This document shows, piece after piece, positions 32,432 to 41,120 of a DNA stretch of 42,576 bases. How positions within the stretch are numbered: the stretch's first letter is position 1; each line of letters starts with the position of its first letter. The notes under the pieces were generated by a model. That model made no database searches. It had not been told where the DNA came from and saw only the letters and a program-made list of their open reading frames with translations. This DNA is from Bdellovibrionaceae bacterium UBA6502 (GTDB lineage Bacteria > Bdellovibrionota > Bdellovibrionia > Bdellovibrionales > UBA840): positions 1 through 42,576 of the forward strand of contig DJMA01000014.1 of NCBI GenBank assembly GCA_002436415.1. Direction: 5' to 3'. Both the position numbers and the translations under genes were made by a program.

Positions 32432-32740
32432 ATGTATGCAATCATCAAAACCGGTGGAAAACAGTATCGTGTTTCCGAAGGTGACAAAATCAAAGTAGAA
32501 CAATTGGATCAAGAAAAAGGTGCCAGTTTTGACATTAGCGAAGTACTTTTCGTTGGTGGCGACAAAACTCAAATCGGGAAACCTTTCGTAGCCGGTGCCA
32601 CTGTAACCGTTGAAGTTGCTCGTCAACTTAGAGACAAGAAAATCCGTGTCTTCAAAAAGAAAAGAAGAAAAGGATATCGTAAAGCTCAAGGTCACAGACA
32701 AAATTTAACTGAACTCGTAGTTAAGAAAATTTCTTGCTAG
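32432..32740 (+). CDS. rplU: Large-subunit ribosomal protein bL21
   Basis: Ribosomal protein of the 50S subunit that binds 23S rRNA. The family start MYAIIKTGGKQYRV is intact, the central segment and the basic C-terminal tail (IRVFKKKRRKGYRKAQGHRQ) are typical, and 102 aa is the normal length. GAGG lies 7 bases before the ATG. It is followed 21 bases later by rpmA, as in most bacteria. The upstream leader is structured. Confidence 0.98.
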   Translation: MYAIIKTGGKQYRVSEGDKIKVEQLDQEKGASFDISEVLFVGGDKTQIGKPFVAGATVTVEVARQLRDKKIRVFKKKRRKGYRKAQGHRQNLTELVVKKISC

Positions 32741-32761
32741 GCAAAGGGAGAGGAGTAAACA

Positions 32762-33016
32762 ATGGCATCGAAAAAAGCTGGTGGTAGTACTAAGAACGGT
32801 CGCGACTCACAGTCGAAGAGATTAGGTGTAAAACGTTTTGGTGGAGAGAAAGTTAAAGCCGGAACAATCATTATCCGTCAAAGAGGAACAAAGGTTCACC
32901 CAGGAAACAATGTTGGAATGGGAAGAGACCATACTCTTTTTGCACTTGTTGAAGGTCAGGTTAAATTTGAAAGACTAGACAAGCGTAGAAACAAAGTTTC
33001 TGTTTACCCTGCATAA
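32762..33016 (+). CDS. rpmA: Large-subunit ribosomal protein bL27
   Basis: 50S protein whose N-terminal tail reaches the peptidyl-transferase centre. The protein starts directly MASKKAGGSTKNGRDSQSKR with no extra leader, so the proteolytic processing seen in Firmicutes does not apply. The conserved core IIRQRGTKVHPGNNVG is present. At 84 aa the length is normal. GGAGAGGAG precedes the ATG. A terminator follows at 33039-33079. Confidence 0.98.
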   Translation: MASKKAGGSTKNGRDSQSKRLGVKRFGGEKVKAGTIIIRQRGTKVHPGNNVGMGRDHTLFALVEGQVKFERLDKRRNKVSVYPA

Positions 33017-33038
33017 GGAAAAACAAAAACTAAATTTT

Positions 33039-33079
33039 AGGGGAGGGCTGGGGCAACCTAACTCTCCCTTTTATTATTT
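33039..33079 (+). terminator. Terminator after rplU-rpmA
   Basis: AGGGGAGGG (33039-33047) pairs with CTCTCCCTT (33062-33070), nine pairs including two G-T, over a 14-base loop, followed by TTATTATTT. This separates rplU-rpmA from obg. Confidence 0.72.
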
Positions 33080-33156
33080 AAAGACTTATTTTTTAGAAAC
33101 AAAATTACCAGGGGATTTTGTTTTTAAAGAAAACAGTAAAACGAAATATGCCAAAT

Positions 33157-33162
33157 TATAAT
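33157..33162 (+). promoter_or_regulatory. Possible -10 box of an obg promoter
   Basis: A perfect TATAAT lies about 77 bases before the obg ATG, but no good -35 is seen 16-18 bases upstream. The terminator after rpmA makes a separate obg promoter likely. Confidence 0.35.
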
Positions 33163-33238
33163 AGTGCTGTTTCAAAAATAAAAATCGCAGGTCTTCAATG
33201 AATCACAGTTCAAGAGACGTGTTAAACTGGGTGTAAGA

Positions 33239-34276
33239 ATGAAATTTATTGATCAAGTAGAAATTCAGGTTAGATCAGGAAGCGGCGGCTCAGGCTGTGC
33301 TTCTTTTCGTCGTGAGAAACACGTGCCGCGTGGTGGACCAGACGGCGGAAATGGTGGAAATGGTGGATCTGTTATTTTCAAAGTAAACCCAGGAATGAAT
33401 TCCCTATTACATTTTACAAGAAACAGACAATACTTCGCTGGAAACGGTGAGCAGGGAAGGTCTCAAAACCAAACTGGCGCTGATGGAGAGAACGTTGTTC
33501 TTGAAGTACCTGAAGGAACAGTGGTTAGAGATTTAGAAACGGGCAAATTAGAGCTGGACGTTGAGAGCGGCGAAAAAGAAATTATGTTCTTAGAAGGCGG
33601 CCTTGGCGGTAAGGGAAATACCTTTTTTAAAAGCTCAGTAAACCAAGCACCAAATCAATTTCAACCTGGAATTAAGGGTGAACATCGTAAGATCCAACTT
33701 GAATTAAAGTTAATGGCCGATGTGGGTATTATTGGATATCCAAATGCTGGAAAATCTACCCTAATCTCTCATATGTCAGCAGCAAAGCCAAAGGTAGCTG
33801 ACTATCCATTTACAACTCTAACTCCAAGTTTAGGCGTTGTAGAGTATGGTGATAATCGTACTTTCGTTGTGGCTGATATTCCGGGAATCATAAAGGGTGC
33901 TCACGAGGGAACGGGCCTTGGAACGCAATTTTTAAGGCATATTGAAAGAACTCGATGTTTCATTCACTTAATCGACATCAGTTATTTTTCGGGAAGAGAT
34001 CCAGTACAAGATTATAAAGACATTCAACATGAACTTTTCATGCATGATAAAATGAACGTAGATAAAGATGGCTTTGTAGAACTTAGTAGTCGTAAGCAAA
34101 TCGTGGTTCTCAACAAAATTGATGCGGTAAAAGACCATGAATTAGATGAGATGAAAGCGCGTTTCGCCCAAGAGGGGATTTATCCTTTTGCGATTTCTGC
34201 GGCTACAGGGTATAAACTAAAGGAACTGGCTTTAGAAGTAGGAAAGACCATCGAGGAGTTAGATAGTAATGACTAA
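33239..34276 (+). CDS. obgE: GTPase Obg (CgtA), ribosome assembly
   Basis: Essential GTPase that binds the 50S subunit during late assembly and links growth to (p)ppGpp. The Gly-rich Obg fold occupies residues 1-158 (RREKHVPRGGPDGGNGGNGG), followed by the G domain: G1 GYPNAGKST at 166-174, G3 DIPGIIKGAHEGTGLG and G4 NKID. At 345 aa it lacks the longer C-terminal Obg extension seen in some bacteria. The upstream ribosome site is weak (GGGTGTAAGA). The stop overlaps the start of the nadD-rsfS gene by 8 bases, so translation is coupled. Confidence 0.97.
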   Translation: MKFIDQVEIQVRSGSGGSGCASFRREKHVPRGGPDGGNGGNGGSVIFKVNPGMNSLLHFTRNRQYFAGNGEQGRSQNQTGADGENVVLEVPEGTVVRDLETGKLELDVESGEKEIMFLEGGLGGKGNTFFKSSVNQAPNQFQPGIKGEHRKIQLELKLMADVGIIGYPNAGKSTLISHMSAAKPKVADYPFTTLTPSLGVVEYGDNRTFVVADIPGIIKGAHEGTGLGTQFLRHIERTRCFIHLIDISYFSGRDPVQDYKDIQHELFMHDKMNVDKDGFVELSSRKQIVVLNKIDAVKDHELDEMKARFAQEGIYPFAISAATGYKLKELALEVGKTIEELDSND

Positions 34277-35294
34277 AATTGGATTATTTGGCGGAAGTTT
34301 TAACCCGATTCACTTAGGTCACATTCAAAGTGTGATTGATGTAACGGATCGCTTGGAACTTGAAAAAGTTTTTGTGATCCCTGCTTATTTAAACCCACAT
34401 AAAGAACCGATTGAAGGACCATCTCCGGAGCAGCGCTTAGAAATCACTAAGGTTGGAATGGAAGACTACAAAGAGTTTGTAAATGTGGATGAACAAGAAA
34501 TCCTTCGTAAAGGTCCTAGTTTTACGGTTGAAACACTGCAAACTTATCTTGAAGAATATACTCCAGAAGAAATTCATTTAATTTTGGGAATGGATACTTT
34601 TTCTAGTTTTGATACTTGGAAAGATTTTGAATTTATCGTTAAAAATGCAAACCTAATTGTTACCTCTCGTCCGGGCAACCAACTTCCTTTTTCGATTGAG
34701 GACATCCCTAAAGGATTGCGTCCCTATGTAGCTGCCTTTGACAGAAACTATATTGAGTTAACAACAGAAAGACATATAGAATTTGTTCGTATCGAAGATG
34801 TGGATGTAAGTGCAACTGAAGTTCGAAAGAAACTAAGAACCGGTCAGAGAGTTGAAAAATATCTTTCTTATCCAGTTGAAGAATACATTCGTCAAAATAA
34901 ACTATATGAGCCACTAGGTGATAAAATTCCTGATTATCGTGAATTTTCCATTGAGTGCGCAAAAAAATTAAACGACAGAGGTGGATTAAACACCAAGGCA
35001 TTTGACCTTACAGTGTTAGACTACCCAGCGGAATACACCATTGTTACCTCGGGGACTTCTAGCCGTAATTCATCAGCATTGGCAGAATTTATTCAAAGTA
35101 AAATCAAAGAAGAATACGGTGTTTTTCCTTTGGCGGTTGAAGGTGCGAAAGAGGGCAGATGGGTCGTGTTGGATTATGGCGCATTGATCATTCATGTTTT
35201 CTATGATTTTGCTCGACAAGAGTACCGCCTAGAAGACCTTTGGAAAGAAGGTGAGTTAATGTACGGTCTAGGAGTTGAGAGCAGTGAAGATTAA
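34269..35294 (+). CDS. nadD: Fusion of NadD adenylyltransferase and RsfS ribosome-silencing factor
   Basis: Two proteins usually made separately are in one chain of 341 aa. Residues 1-205 are NadD, nicotinate-mononucleotide adenylyltransferase of NAD synthesis: GGSFNPIHLGH (9-19) is the nucleotide-binding loop, and the family ISATEVRKKL-type motif appears as VSATEVRKKLRTG. Residues 215-335 match RsfS (Iojap), which blocks subunit joining on the 50S in starvation: EYTIVTSGTSSRNSSALAEF, the EGAKEGRWVVLDYGALIIHVF core and RLEDLW end. The frame is uninterrupted through a short linker (YEPLGDKIPDYREF). In many bacteria nadD and rsfS are adjacent; here they are joined. The start overlaps obg and the end overlaps rlmH by 11 bases. 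Confidence 0.93.
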   Translation: MTKIGLFGGSFNPIHLGHIQSVIDVTDRLELEKVFVIPAYLNPHKEPIEGPSPEQRLEITKVGMEDYKEFVNVDEQEILRKGPSFTVETLQTYLEEYTPEEIHLILGMDTFSSFDTWKDFEFIVKNANLIVTSRPGNQLPFSIEDIPKGLRPYVAAFDRNYIELTTERHIEFVRIEDVDVSATEVRKKLRTGQRVEKYLSYPVEEYIRQNKLYEPLGDKIPDYREFSIECAKKLNDRGGLNTKAFDLTVLDYPAEYTIVTSGTSSRNSSALAEFIQSKIKEEYGVFPLAVEGAKEGRWVVLDYGALIIHVFYDFARQEYRLEDLWKEGELMYGLGVESSED

Positions 35295-35754
35295 TCTTTA
35301 CTCGGTTCAAAGCTCCAAAGAAAAATGGTTCGATCAAGCCTGTAGCCTTTACGATAAAAAGCTACAGGCTTTTTGCCGTTTTGAGTCAGTAATGTTAAAA
35401 TCCAAGGCAATGGCGCGAAAGAATTCTGCGGAAAAAATCGCTAGTGATTCGGAACAAATTTTGAAACGACTAAAGCCGAATGATTATGTGGTTTTATGCG
35501 ATGAGCGAGGCAAAACTTTTAATAGCCAGCAGTTTTCAAAGCAGCTAATCTCTTGGCTAGAAGTCGGTGGTTCTGAAGTTAATTTTATCATTGGCGGGGC
35601 TTTTGGCGCCTCGGAAGAACTTCAAAAAAGAGCAAATGCAAAAATTTGTTTAGCCCCTTGGGTAATGAATCACCATGTAGCTCATGTGGTTTTACTTGAG
35701 CAGATTTATCGTGGATTCTCAATTTGGAAAGGATTACCTTATCACAATGAATAA
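35284..35754 (+). CDS. rlmH: 23S rRNA (pseudouridine1915-N3)-methyltransferase RlmH
   Basis: SPOUT-class enzyme that methylates pseudouridine 1915 of 23S rRNA on the 70S ribosome. The knotted AdoMet site is seen in VNFIIGGAFGASEEL, and the C-terminal LAPWVMNHHVAHVVLLEQIYRGFSIWKGLPYHN is diagnostic. The TTG at 35275 is rejected; the GTG at 35284, which begins VKINLYSVQ like other family members, has GGAG 9 bases upstream. At 156 aa the length is normal. It overlaps both neighbours. Confidence 0.95.
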   Translation: MKINLYSVQSSKEKWFDQACSLYDKKLQAFCRFESVMLKSKAMARKNSAEKIASDSEQILKRLKPNDYVVLCDERGKTFNSQQFSKQLISWLEVGGSEVNFIIGGAFGASEELQKRANAKICLAPWVMNHHVAHVVLLEQIYRGFSIWKGLPYHNE

Positions 35755-37258
35755 AGCTTTTTTGATAATATTAGACGGTTTCGGTTACTCAGAAGATAAT
35801 ACGCACAATGCAATTAGTAAGGCTAAAACCCCTTATTATGATTCTTTGGTGAAAAACTACCCAATGAGCTTGGTACAAACCCATGGTGACAGTGTTGGTT
35901 TACCTGATGGAGTTATGGGTAACTCGGAAGTTGGTCATCTAAGTTTAGGCGCAGGGCGAATAATTTATCAAGAGCTGAGTCGTATTACTAAGTTTTCAAA
36001 AGAAGAAGGTTTTTCTAGCCACCCAATGATTCAAAAAATTTCAAACCAAGATGCTGCGCTTCACATCATGGGTTTGGTGAGTGATGGTGGTGTTCATTCA
36101 CACATCGATCACCTAAAGGCATTATGCAAGGACTTGTCAAAGACTGAAAAGAAAGTTTTTGTACATATGTTTTCTGATGGAAGAGATACTTCTCCCACTA
36201 GCGGACTTGATTTTGCGAAGAGCTTAGAGGAGGAATTTTCGCAATTTACAAATTGTAAATTGGTGTCAGCTAGCGGTCGATTTTTTGCAATGGACAGAGA
36301 CAAAAGATGGGATCGAGTGAAGAAGGCTTATGACTGCATCACCGGACTATCCGATGGACCCAAATATTCAAGTGTTTCTGAAGGAATCAAAGCCTCTTAT
36401 GAAGCGGAAATTAATGATGAGTTTATTGAGCCATTCGTAACTAATGAGTTCGAAGCTCTGAAGCCTGAAGATCAAGTGATTTTTATTAACTTCAGAGCGG
36501 ACAGAGCTAGAGAGCTATCAATGGCTCTGGCGCAAAGTGGTTTTTCAGATTTTGCAACACCAGTAAAAGTCAAAGAAGAGAACTACTATACATTTTCTAG
36601 CTACGCTGAAGATTTTAATTTTCCAGTTCTGTTTGAGAAAACAGCTCCGAAAAATAGTTTGGGAGAATGGTTGTCTGCAAAAGGCTTAAAGCAACTTCGT
36701 ATTGCAGAGACAGAAAAATATGCGCACGTAACCTATTTTTTTAATGGTGGGAAAGAAGAGATTTTTGCAGGGGAAGACCGTATATTGGTTGATAGCCCTA
36801 GAGACGTTAAGACTTATGATGAAAAACCTGAGATGAGTGCGCCTGAAGTTACCAGTAATTTAGTGGAAGCGATCAATTCATCGAAATATGACCTAATTGT
36901 TGTAAATTATGCCAATGGCGATATGGTTGGCCACACAGGTAACGAAGAAGCTGCAATTAAAGCTGTAACTTGCTTAGATGAGTGTTTGTCCAAAATCGTA
37001 GAAGCCGCCAAAGCACAGGGCTACGAGACTTTAATTACTGCCGATCACGGTAACTGTGAGCAGATGATTGACCCTAAAACAGGCAAAGCTTTTACACAGC
37101 ATTCAATGAATTTAGTTCCCCTGATTTGGATTGGTGAGTCGGCTAAGGCTGGAAAGCTTAAAAACGGTGGACTTGCCGACATCGCTCCAAGTATATTAGA
37201 CCTTATGGAAATCCCTAAGCCAGCAGAGATGACTGGTCAGAGTTTGATTCAACACTAG
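35747..37258 (+). CDS. gpmI: 2,3-bisphosphoglycerate-independent phosphoglycerate mutase
   Basis: Glycolytic/gluconeogenic enzyme that interconverts 3- and 2-phosphoglycerate using two Mn ions and a phosphoserine. The nucleophile is Ser60 in VMGNSEVGH, the metal site begins at Asp10 in LDGFG, and further metal ligands are in YANGDMVGHTG and TADHGNCEQM. At 503 aa the length is normal. Several upstream codons are open from 35684, but the ATG at 35747 begins MNKAFLIILDGFG, the family N-terminus, and overlaps the rlmH stop by 8 bases. Confidence 0.96.
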   Translation: MNKAFLIILDGFGYSEDNTHNAISKAKTPYYDSLVKNYPMSLVQTHGDSVGLPDGVMGNSEVGHLSLGAGRIIYQELSRITKFSKEEGFSSHPMIQKISNQDAALHIMGLVSDGGVHSHIDHLKALCKDLSKTEKKVFVHMFSDGRDTSPTSGLDFAKSLEEEFSQFTNCKLVSASGRFFAMDRDKRWDRVKKAYDCITGLSDGPKYSSVSEGIKASYEAEINDEFIEPFVTNEFEALKPEDQVIFINFRADRARELSMALAQSGFSDFATPVKVKEENYYTFSSYAEDFNFPVLFEKTAPKNSLGEWLSAKGLKQLRIAETEKYAHVTYFFNGGKEEIFAGEDRILVDSPRDVKTYDEKPEMSAPEVTSNLVEAINSSKYDLIVVNYANGDMVGHTGNEEAAIKAVTCLDECLSKIVEAAKAQGYETLITADHGNCEQMIDPKTGKAFTQHSMNLVPLIWIGESAKAGKLKNGGLADIAPSILDLMEIPKPAEMTGQSLIQH

Positions 37259-37267
37259 GAGCCAGTA

Positions 37268-37990
37268 GTGAGTTCAATGTCAGATAAAGCAGTTAAAGAA
37301 TTTAAATCATTGAGTGTTGCTTTTATAGTTGCGATGACAATCCGTTGGTTGTTGTTTGAAGCATACGTTATTCCTTCTGGCAGCATGCTACCTTCGCTTT
37401 TAATTAATGATCATATTTTCGTAAATAAATTTGTTTACGGGATTAGAGTTCCGTTTACTAAAAAATACATCGTCGAGTTTAACGACCCTCAACGTGGTGA
37501 AGTTATCATTTTTAGATATCCTGAAAATGAATCTATCTTTTTTGTAAAGCGTTTGATTGGCGTTCCTGGTGATAAAATTGAGTACAAAGATGGAGAGCTT
37601 TTCGTAAACGGTGAGCAAGTTCCACAAGAGCCGGCAAAAGACTCTTGGGACTATGATTTGGTGACCGAGGCGGCCTTACAGGCAGACAAAGATATGTTTC
37701 ATCATTATAAAGAAACTTTGGGTGATCATAGCTATTCCACTTTAGTAAATAAGATATATTCCCCGACGGGAGCGGGACCATTAACGGTTCCTGAAAACAG
37801 TTATTTTGTTATGGGTGATAACCGTAACAATAGCCGAGACTCTCGCTTTTGGATGTATTTACCGAAGGAAAACATCATCGGTAGGGCTTCTATGGTTTGG
37901 TTAACCTGTGAAGAAAAGTTAAGTTTTATTCCGTTTTTGTGTGATCCAACGACAATTCGCTGGAGTCGCATGGGATACTTTATCAAATAA
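37268..37990 (+). CDS. lepB: Signal peptidase I
   Basis: Membrane-anchored serine protease that removes Sec and Tat signal peptides. One N-terminal transmembrane helix (about 13-32) is followed by the catalytic Ser39 in PSGSMLP and the general base Lys94 in FFVKRLIG. Box E MGDNRNNSRDSR is present. At 240 aa and with a single anchor it is of the shorter type. The GTG at 37268 has AGGAG 6 bases upstream; ATG at 37277 is an alternative. It is the last gene of the obg-nadD/rsfS-rlmH-gpmI-lepB chain, ended by the terminator at 38020-38044. Confidence 0.95.
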   Translation: MSSMSDKAVKEFKSLSVAFIVAMTIRWLLFEAYVIPSGSMLPSLLINDHIFVNKFVYGIRVPFTKKYIVEFNDPQRGEVIIFRYPENESIFFVKRLIGVPGDKIEYKDGELFVNGEQVPQEPAKDSWDYDLVTEAALQADKDMFHHYKETLGDHSYSTLVNKIYSPTGAGPLTVPENSYFVMGDNRNNSRDSRFWMYLPKENIIGRASMVWLTCEEKLSFIPFLCDPTTIRWSRMGYFIK

Positions 37991-38019
37991 GTTCACAGAT
38001 TATATGTTTTTTACAAAAG

Positions 38020-38044
38020 GACGCTCTCAAGGCGTCTTTTTTTT
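38020..38044 (+). terminator. Rho-independent terminator after lepB
   Basis: GACGC (38020-38024) and GCGTC (38032-38036) pair across a 7-base loop, followed by eight T residues. It marks the end of the obg-lepB operon. Confidence 0.9.
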
Positions 38045-38078
38045 ATTTTGTCCTCTAGCTTTGCTAGAATCACAGCAT

Positions 38079-39470
38079 ATGAATCTTGGGTGTATTTTCC
38101 TTAAAAAACAGAGCTTTAGACTTCTGGTCTTGTTTCTCTTTTCTTTTCTCGCGACAGAGTTGAGAGCTTCTACCTGTGATAAATCTGCCAAGCCAGAAAT
38201 CATGGGCGATGGTAAGGTAAACACTGATAAATTTGAATACGCCATGCTTGATGTTGTGGACGAAAAAGCTTTTGAATATTGGTACATCGAAAAAGGCTTA
38301 AGATTTGTTCCTGATAGTCCTGAAAAAAGAAGACAACTTGCGGAAGCCAAAGATCAAGTGGACGCAGAAGCAGCGGCGGCCTTTGTAAATTTGGGTGTAA
38401 TTTTAGAAAAATCAGAACGCAAGATCGGGTTCCCTGAAAGACCTGTTTATCATATTTCTACAAGAGGCGAGCATCACATAAATAAAATGGCCAAGAGACT
38501 TTCCGAAGAACTTTATGGCTTGAAAATTCGCTTTGTTAAAGACTTAGAGGGTAGCACTCAAGCAACTTATTCAGGTGCTTTTAACGAAATCACATTGCCA
38601 TTAAATTTGTTTAAAAACTTTAGTGTTACAAATCGAAGCATAGGACATGAGTTAACTCATGCTATTAATCACTTAGAGGGGAGTTCTAACTTTGGTAAAA
38701 TCGGAGTTCTAAACTCTGACTCAAGCTTGCCCCATAGGAAGGCTTTGAGTTACGAAAAAACAATGGCCTTGGATGAACATGAAGCCCATATGTTTAGTTT
38801 CTTGTCTTTGATGGCGGAATACTCTGCTAGTTTAAAAGATACAAATACGGAAAACTCCAAACGCATTTTAGAAGACATTAAGTCTAAGGCTGTTTTGTTA
38901 GATGGAATCTCAAAAAGTCTTCTAACTATTGCACCGGCTTTGGTGGTGTCCGCGGTGGATGGTAATATTAAAATTCAGGAAAAATCGATGGGCGGACGAA
39001 ATCCATTGTTTTTTGATGATCCAAATATTTTGGCTTATGCCTCGATGCATTTTGAATCTGAAGCTACAGAGTTTTATTACAAGGTTCCGATTTACAAAGA
39101 AGATATGAGATCCTTAATCATGGGACAGCAGACTGAAAAACAACTTGGGAAAGCATTTGAGCTTTCAATGCGTACCAGTGAAGAGATTTTGGAATCTCAG
39201 TATAAGATCATCGCTGAGCAAAAGGTTCATGATTTTGCACAATACATTTTAAGTATGGAATCGCTAATGCCAATTGTGTTAGATGCTGCGAACACCATTG
39301 TTCAAGCAAAAGATAAAAGCAAAGCCATGGAAAAGCTAGTTCACTCGCCAGAGTTATCACATTTGGCGCGAGTGGGAATCTCCGAAACGGACCTTATTGA
39401 TCTATTTGCAAAACTTGCTTTAGATGGTGAGGACTATATCCGTTATTGGGGAATAGAGCCCATCAATTAA
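38079..39470 (+). CDS. Exported HExxH metallopeptidase-like protein, unknown family
   Basis: A secreted protein of 463 aa with a signal peptide (MNLG to about LRAS, residue 31). The zinc motif HELTH is at residues 190-194 within RSIGHELTHAINHLEG, set in a helix as in zincins. A possible third ligand lies in the DEHEAHMF segment at 232-239, as in gluzincins; which Glu is used cannot be said. The sequence before the motif (residues 40-180) is helical with an EHHINKMAKRL segment. The open frame extends upstream to 37941, but that part overlaps lepB and its terminator; 38079 starts a proper signal peptide, though no ribosome site is obvious. I do not recognise the family. Protease activity is inferred. 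Confidence 0.78.
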   Translation: MNLGCIFLKKQSFRLLVLFLFSFLATELRASTCDKSAKPEIMGDGKVNTDKFEYAMLDVVDEKAFEYWYIEKGLRFVPDSPEKRRQLAEAKDQVDAEAAAAFVNLGVILEKSERKIGFPERPVYHISTRGEHHINKMAKRLSEELYGLKIRFVKDLEGSTQATYSGAFNEITLPLNLFKNFSVTNRSIGHELTHAINHLEGSSNFGKIGVLNSDSSLPHRKALSYEKTMALDEHEAHMFSFLSLMAEYSASLKDTNTENSKRILEDIKSKAVLLDGISKSLLTIAPALVVSAVDGNIKIQEKSMGGRNPLFFDDPNILAYASMHFESEATEFYYKVPIYKEDMRSLIMGQQTEKQLGKAFELSMRTSEEILESQYKIIAEQKVHDFAQYILSMESLMPIVLDAANTIVQAKDKSKAMEKLVHSPELSHLARVGISETDLIDLFAKLALDGEDYIRYWGIEPIN

Positions 39471-39540
39471 AAGACCTTAAAGCAGAACATAATTTTTAAG
39501 ACAAGATCATATTGTCACAGAAAATATATCCTTGGATCTA

Positions 39541-40398
39541 ATGGCTTCCAATGTGTTCGTACAAGAACGAGTGCGAAAAAACTTAAGACATGCTTCCTGC
39601 TTTTTGAAATTAAAAACAACTAGTAAAATCAGTATATCGGAAGAAAATTCGTATAACGGACTTCTAGTGTCATTCCATCCACTTTCATCTAGTAGATTTT
39701 TTGCAATAGTTTGTTGGGTGTTACATTTTAAAGTATTCCAAAAATTAAATTCTTGTCTGATTTGTGAAGAAAGTCTTTTTCAAAGAGTACAGTTTTGTAA
39801 GCATTGCCGGATTCAAATAAACCAAAAACTCCGGTGGAAATTTCGCTACGAAAACGGCCTTGGATTTTGGTATTTATTCGACTGGAATGAGAAGGATCAA
39901 ATTTGTTCTAAACTAGTGAGAAAGCTTAAACAAAGACAAATTAGCTTTGAAAGTGTTTTGTACTTGTTAGCATTTTTCCCAGTCTCTAAAGAGTCCTTAA
40001 AAAAATTCATTATACAAGCATCACCAGCAAAGGATTCTAACGAACGAGATCATGCAGGCATAATTGCCTCGGCACTGTCTTGTAAATATGATTTAAAAGA
40101 AATTAACAGCATCAAAAGGGGGCCGGACTTAGTCGAGCAAAAACAAAAGTCGAAATCAGAAAGGAAAAGAAAGGTCTTTGCAGTACTAAATCAGCCTCCA
40201 GTTGCAAAACCAATTTTCTTTGTCGACGATGTAGTAACTACAGGAGCCACAATGGCCGCGGCGAGGCTTGCTTTAGGGGAGCCTGAAGAATTTATAGCTT
40301 TAAGTTTGTTTTATCGAAACAAAAGGGACTTATCCCACAAAGTACCAAAATCATTAAGAAAAAGAAGCACAAAACTGGCTAGTTTTAAGGAAAAATGA
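39541..40398 (+). CDS. ComF-like phosphoribosyltransferase-fold protein
   Basis: ComF family protein, related to phosphoribosyltransferases and linked to DNA uptake in competent bacteria. A zinc-ribbon-like pair CLIC and CKHC (Cys 72/75 and 86/89 from the ATG at 39541) opens the conserved part, and the PRPP loop FFVDDVVTTGATM is near the C-terminus. The region upstream of the first CxxC (about 70 residues) is longer than normal and unlike ComF. Start is uncertain: ATG 39541 has a poor ribosome site, and GTG 39718, 12 residues before the first Cys, would give a typical length. An RxxxQ-like segment (LVEQKQKSKSERKRK) is present though the family QxxxxxxxR is modified. It overlaps lolA by 4 bases. 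Confidence 0.8.
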   Translation: MASNVFVQERVRKNLRHASCFLKLKTTSKISISEENSYNGLLVSFHPLSSSRFFAIVCWVLHFKVFQKLNSCLICEESLFQRVQFCKHCRIQINQKLRWKFRYENGLGFWYLFDWNEKDQICSKLVRKLKQRQISFESVLYLLAFFPVSKESLKKFIIQASPAKDSNERDHAGIIASALSCKYDLKEINSIKRGPDLVEQKQKSKSERKRKVFAVLNQPPVAKPIFFVDDVVTTGATMAAARLALGEPEEFIALSLFYRNKRDLSHKVPKSLRKRSTKLASFKEK

Positions 40399-41117
40399 TA
40401 CAATGTGTTTCTATGGTATTAAGCTTCAAATCTTTAAGAAATACATTGTCAGTACTATTTTTTTTAAGCCTATGCATTCATATGGCTTACTCTTCTAGTG
40501 TTGATTCAATCCTTGAAAATCAAAAACGTCATTCCAAAACTCTGAATGATTTTGTTGATCAACTAAAAGGTTTTAAGCAACTCAAGATGGAAGTAGAGAG
40601 AATTAGTCTTCAGTCTTTTTTGGGTAAGACTAAAAAATCTAGTGGAAAAATGTCACTAACAAAGACGGGGCTTTTTTGGTGGAAAATCGAAGAGCCGAAC
40701 AAGAGTTTGTTGGTATATGATGGTGTCTTCGCATGGAATGAGGACAAACTTCCTGAAGATCTAGGTGGTGGTTATAAAGTCACCAAAACAAAACACTTTA
40801 AAAGTTCTCCTGCCTACCGAGTCTTACAAGTATTAATGGGCAAGGGCGATATTTGGAAAATGTTTAGTCCCGTAAGGACCAATGACAAAGACGCTGTTGT
40901 AGAACTTGAATTAACCCCTAAAGATAAATCTTGGAATATTTCCCTTTTAATTTTGCGCTTTTCTAAAGACGGAAAAAATCTACTAAGTATTGCTTACCTT
41001 GATGAATTAGAAAACAAGACTGAATTAAAGTTTACTGAAATGAAGTACACTAAAGAGGTCGACAAAAAAATGTTTTCTTACGTTCCCCCGAAAGACGCTC
41101 AAATCACGGAGCTATAA
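40395..41117 (+). CDS. lolA: LolA-family outer-membrane lipoprotein carrier
   Basis: Periplasmic carrier of lipoproteins from the inner to the outer membrane. A signal peptide (about 1-33, ending HMAYSS) is followed by the LolA fold. The family sequence (QSFLGKTKKSSGKMSLTKTGLFWWKIEEPNKSLLVYDG) matches the characteristic GxxxxxxPxxxRWxxxxPxxQxxxxDG core, with WWKIEEP in place of FRWxxxxP. At 240 aa it is of family size. ATG at 40395 is favoured by AAGGA 4 bases upstream and overlaps the ComF stop; ATG at 40413 is an alternative. It is co-transcribed with comF-like and rimO genes. This fits with the many lipoproteins encoded here. Confidence 0.82.
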   Translation: MIQCVSMVLSFKSLRNTLSVLFFLSLCIHMAYSSSVDSILENQKRHSKTLNDFVDQLKGFKQLKMEVERISLQSFLGKTKKSSGKMSLTKTGLFWWKIEEPNKSLLVYDGVFAWNEDKLPEDLGGGYKVTKTKHFKSSPAYRVLQVLMGKGDIWKMFSPVRTNDKDAVVELELTPKDKSWNISLLILRFSKDGKNLLSIAYLDELENKTELKFTEMKYTKEVDKKMFSYVPPKDAQITEL

Positions 41118-41120
41118 ATT

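Noticed and set aside
32209..32493. 94-codon minus-strand frame over the rplU start
   Set aside because: It overlaps the rplU coding start and its leader and has no ribosome site or family likeness.
35275..35283. TTG start for rlmH
   Set aside because: The GTG at 35284 gives the family N-terminus and correct spacing to GGAG.
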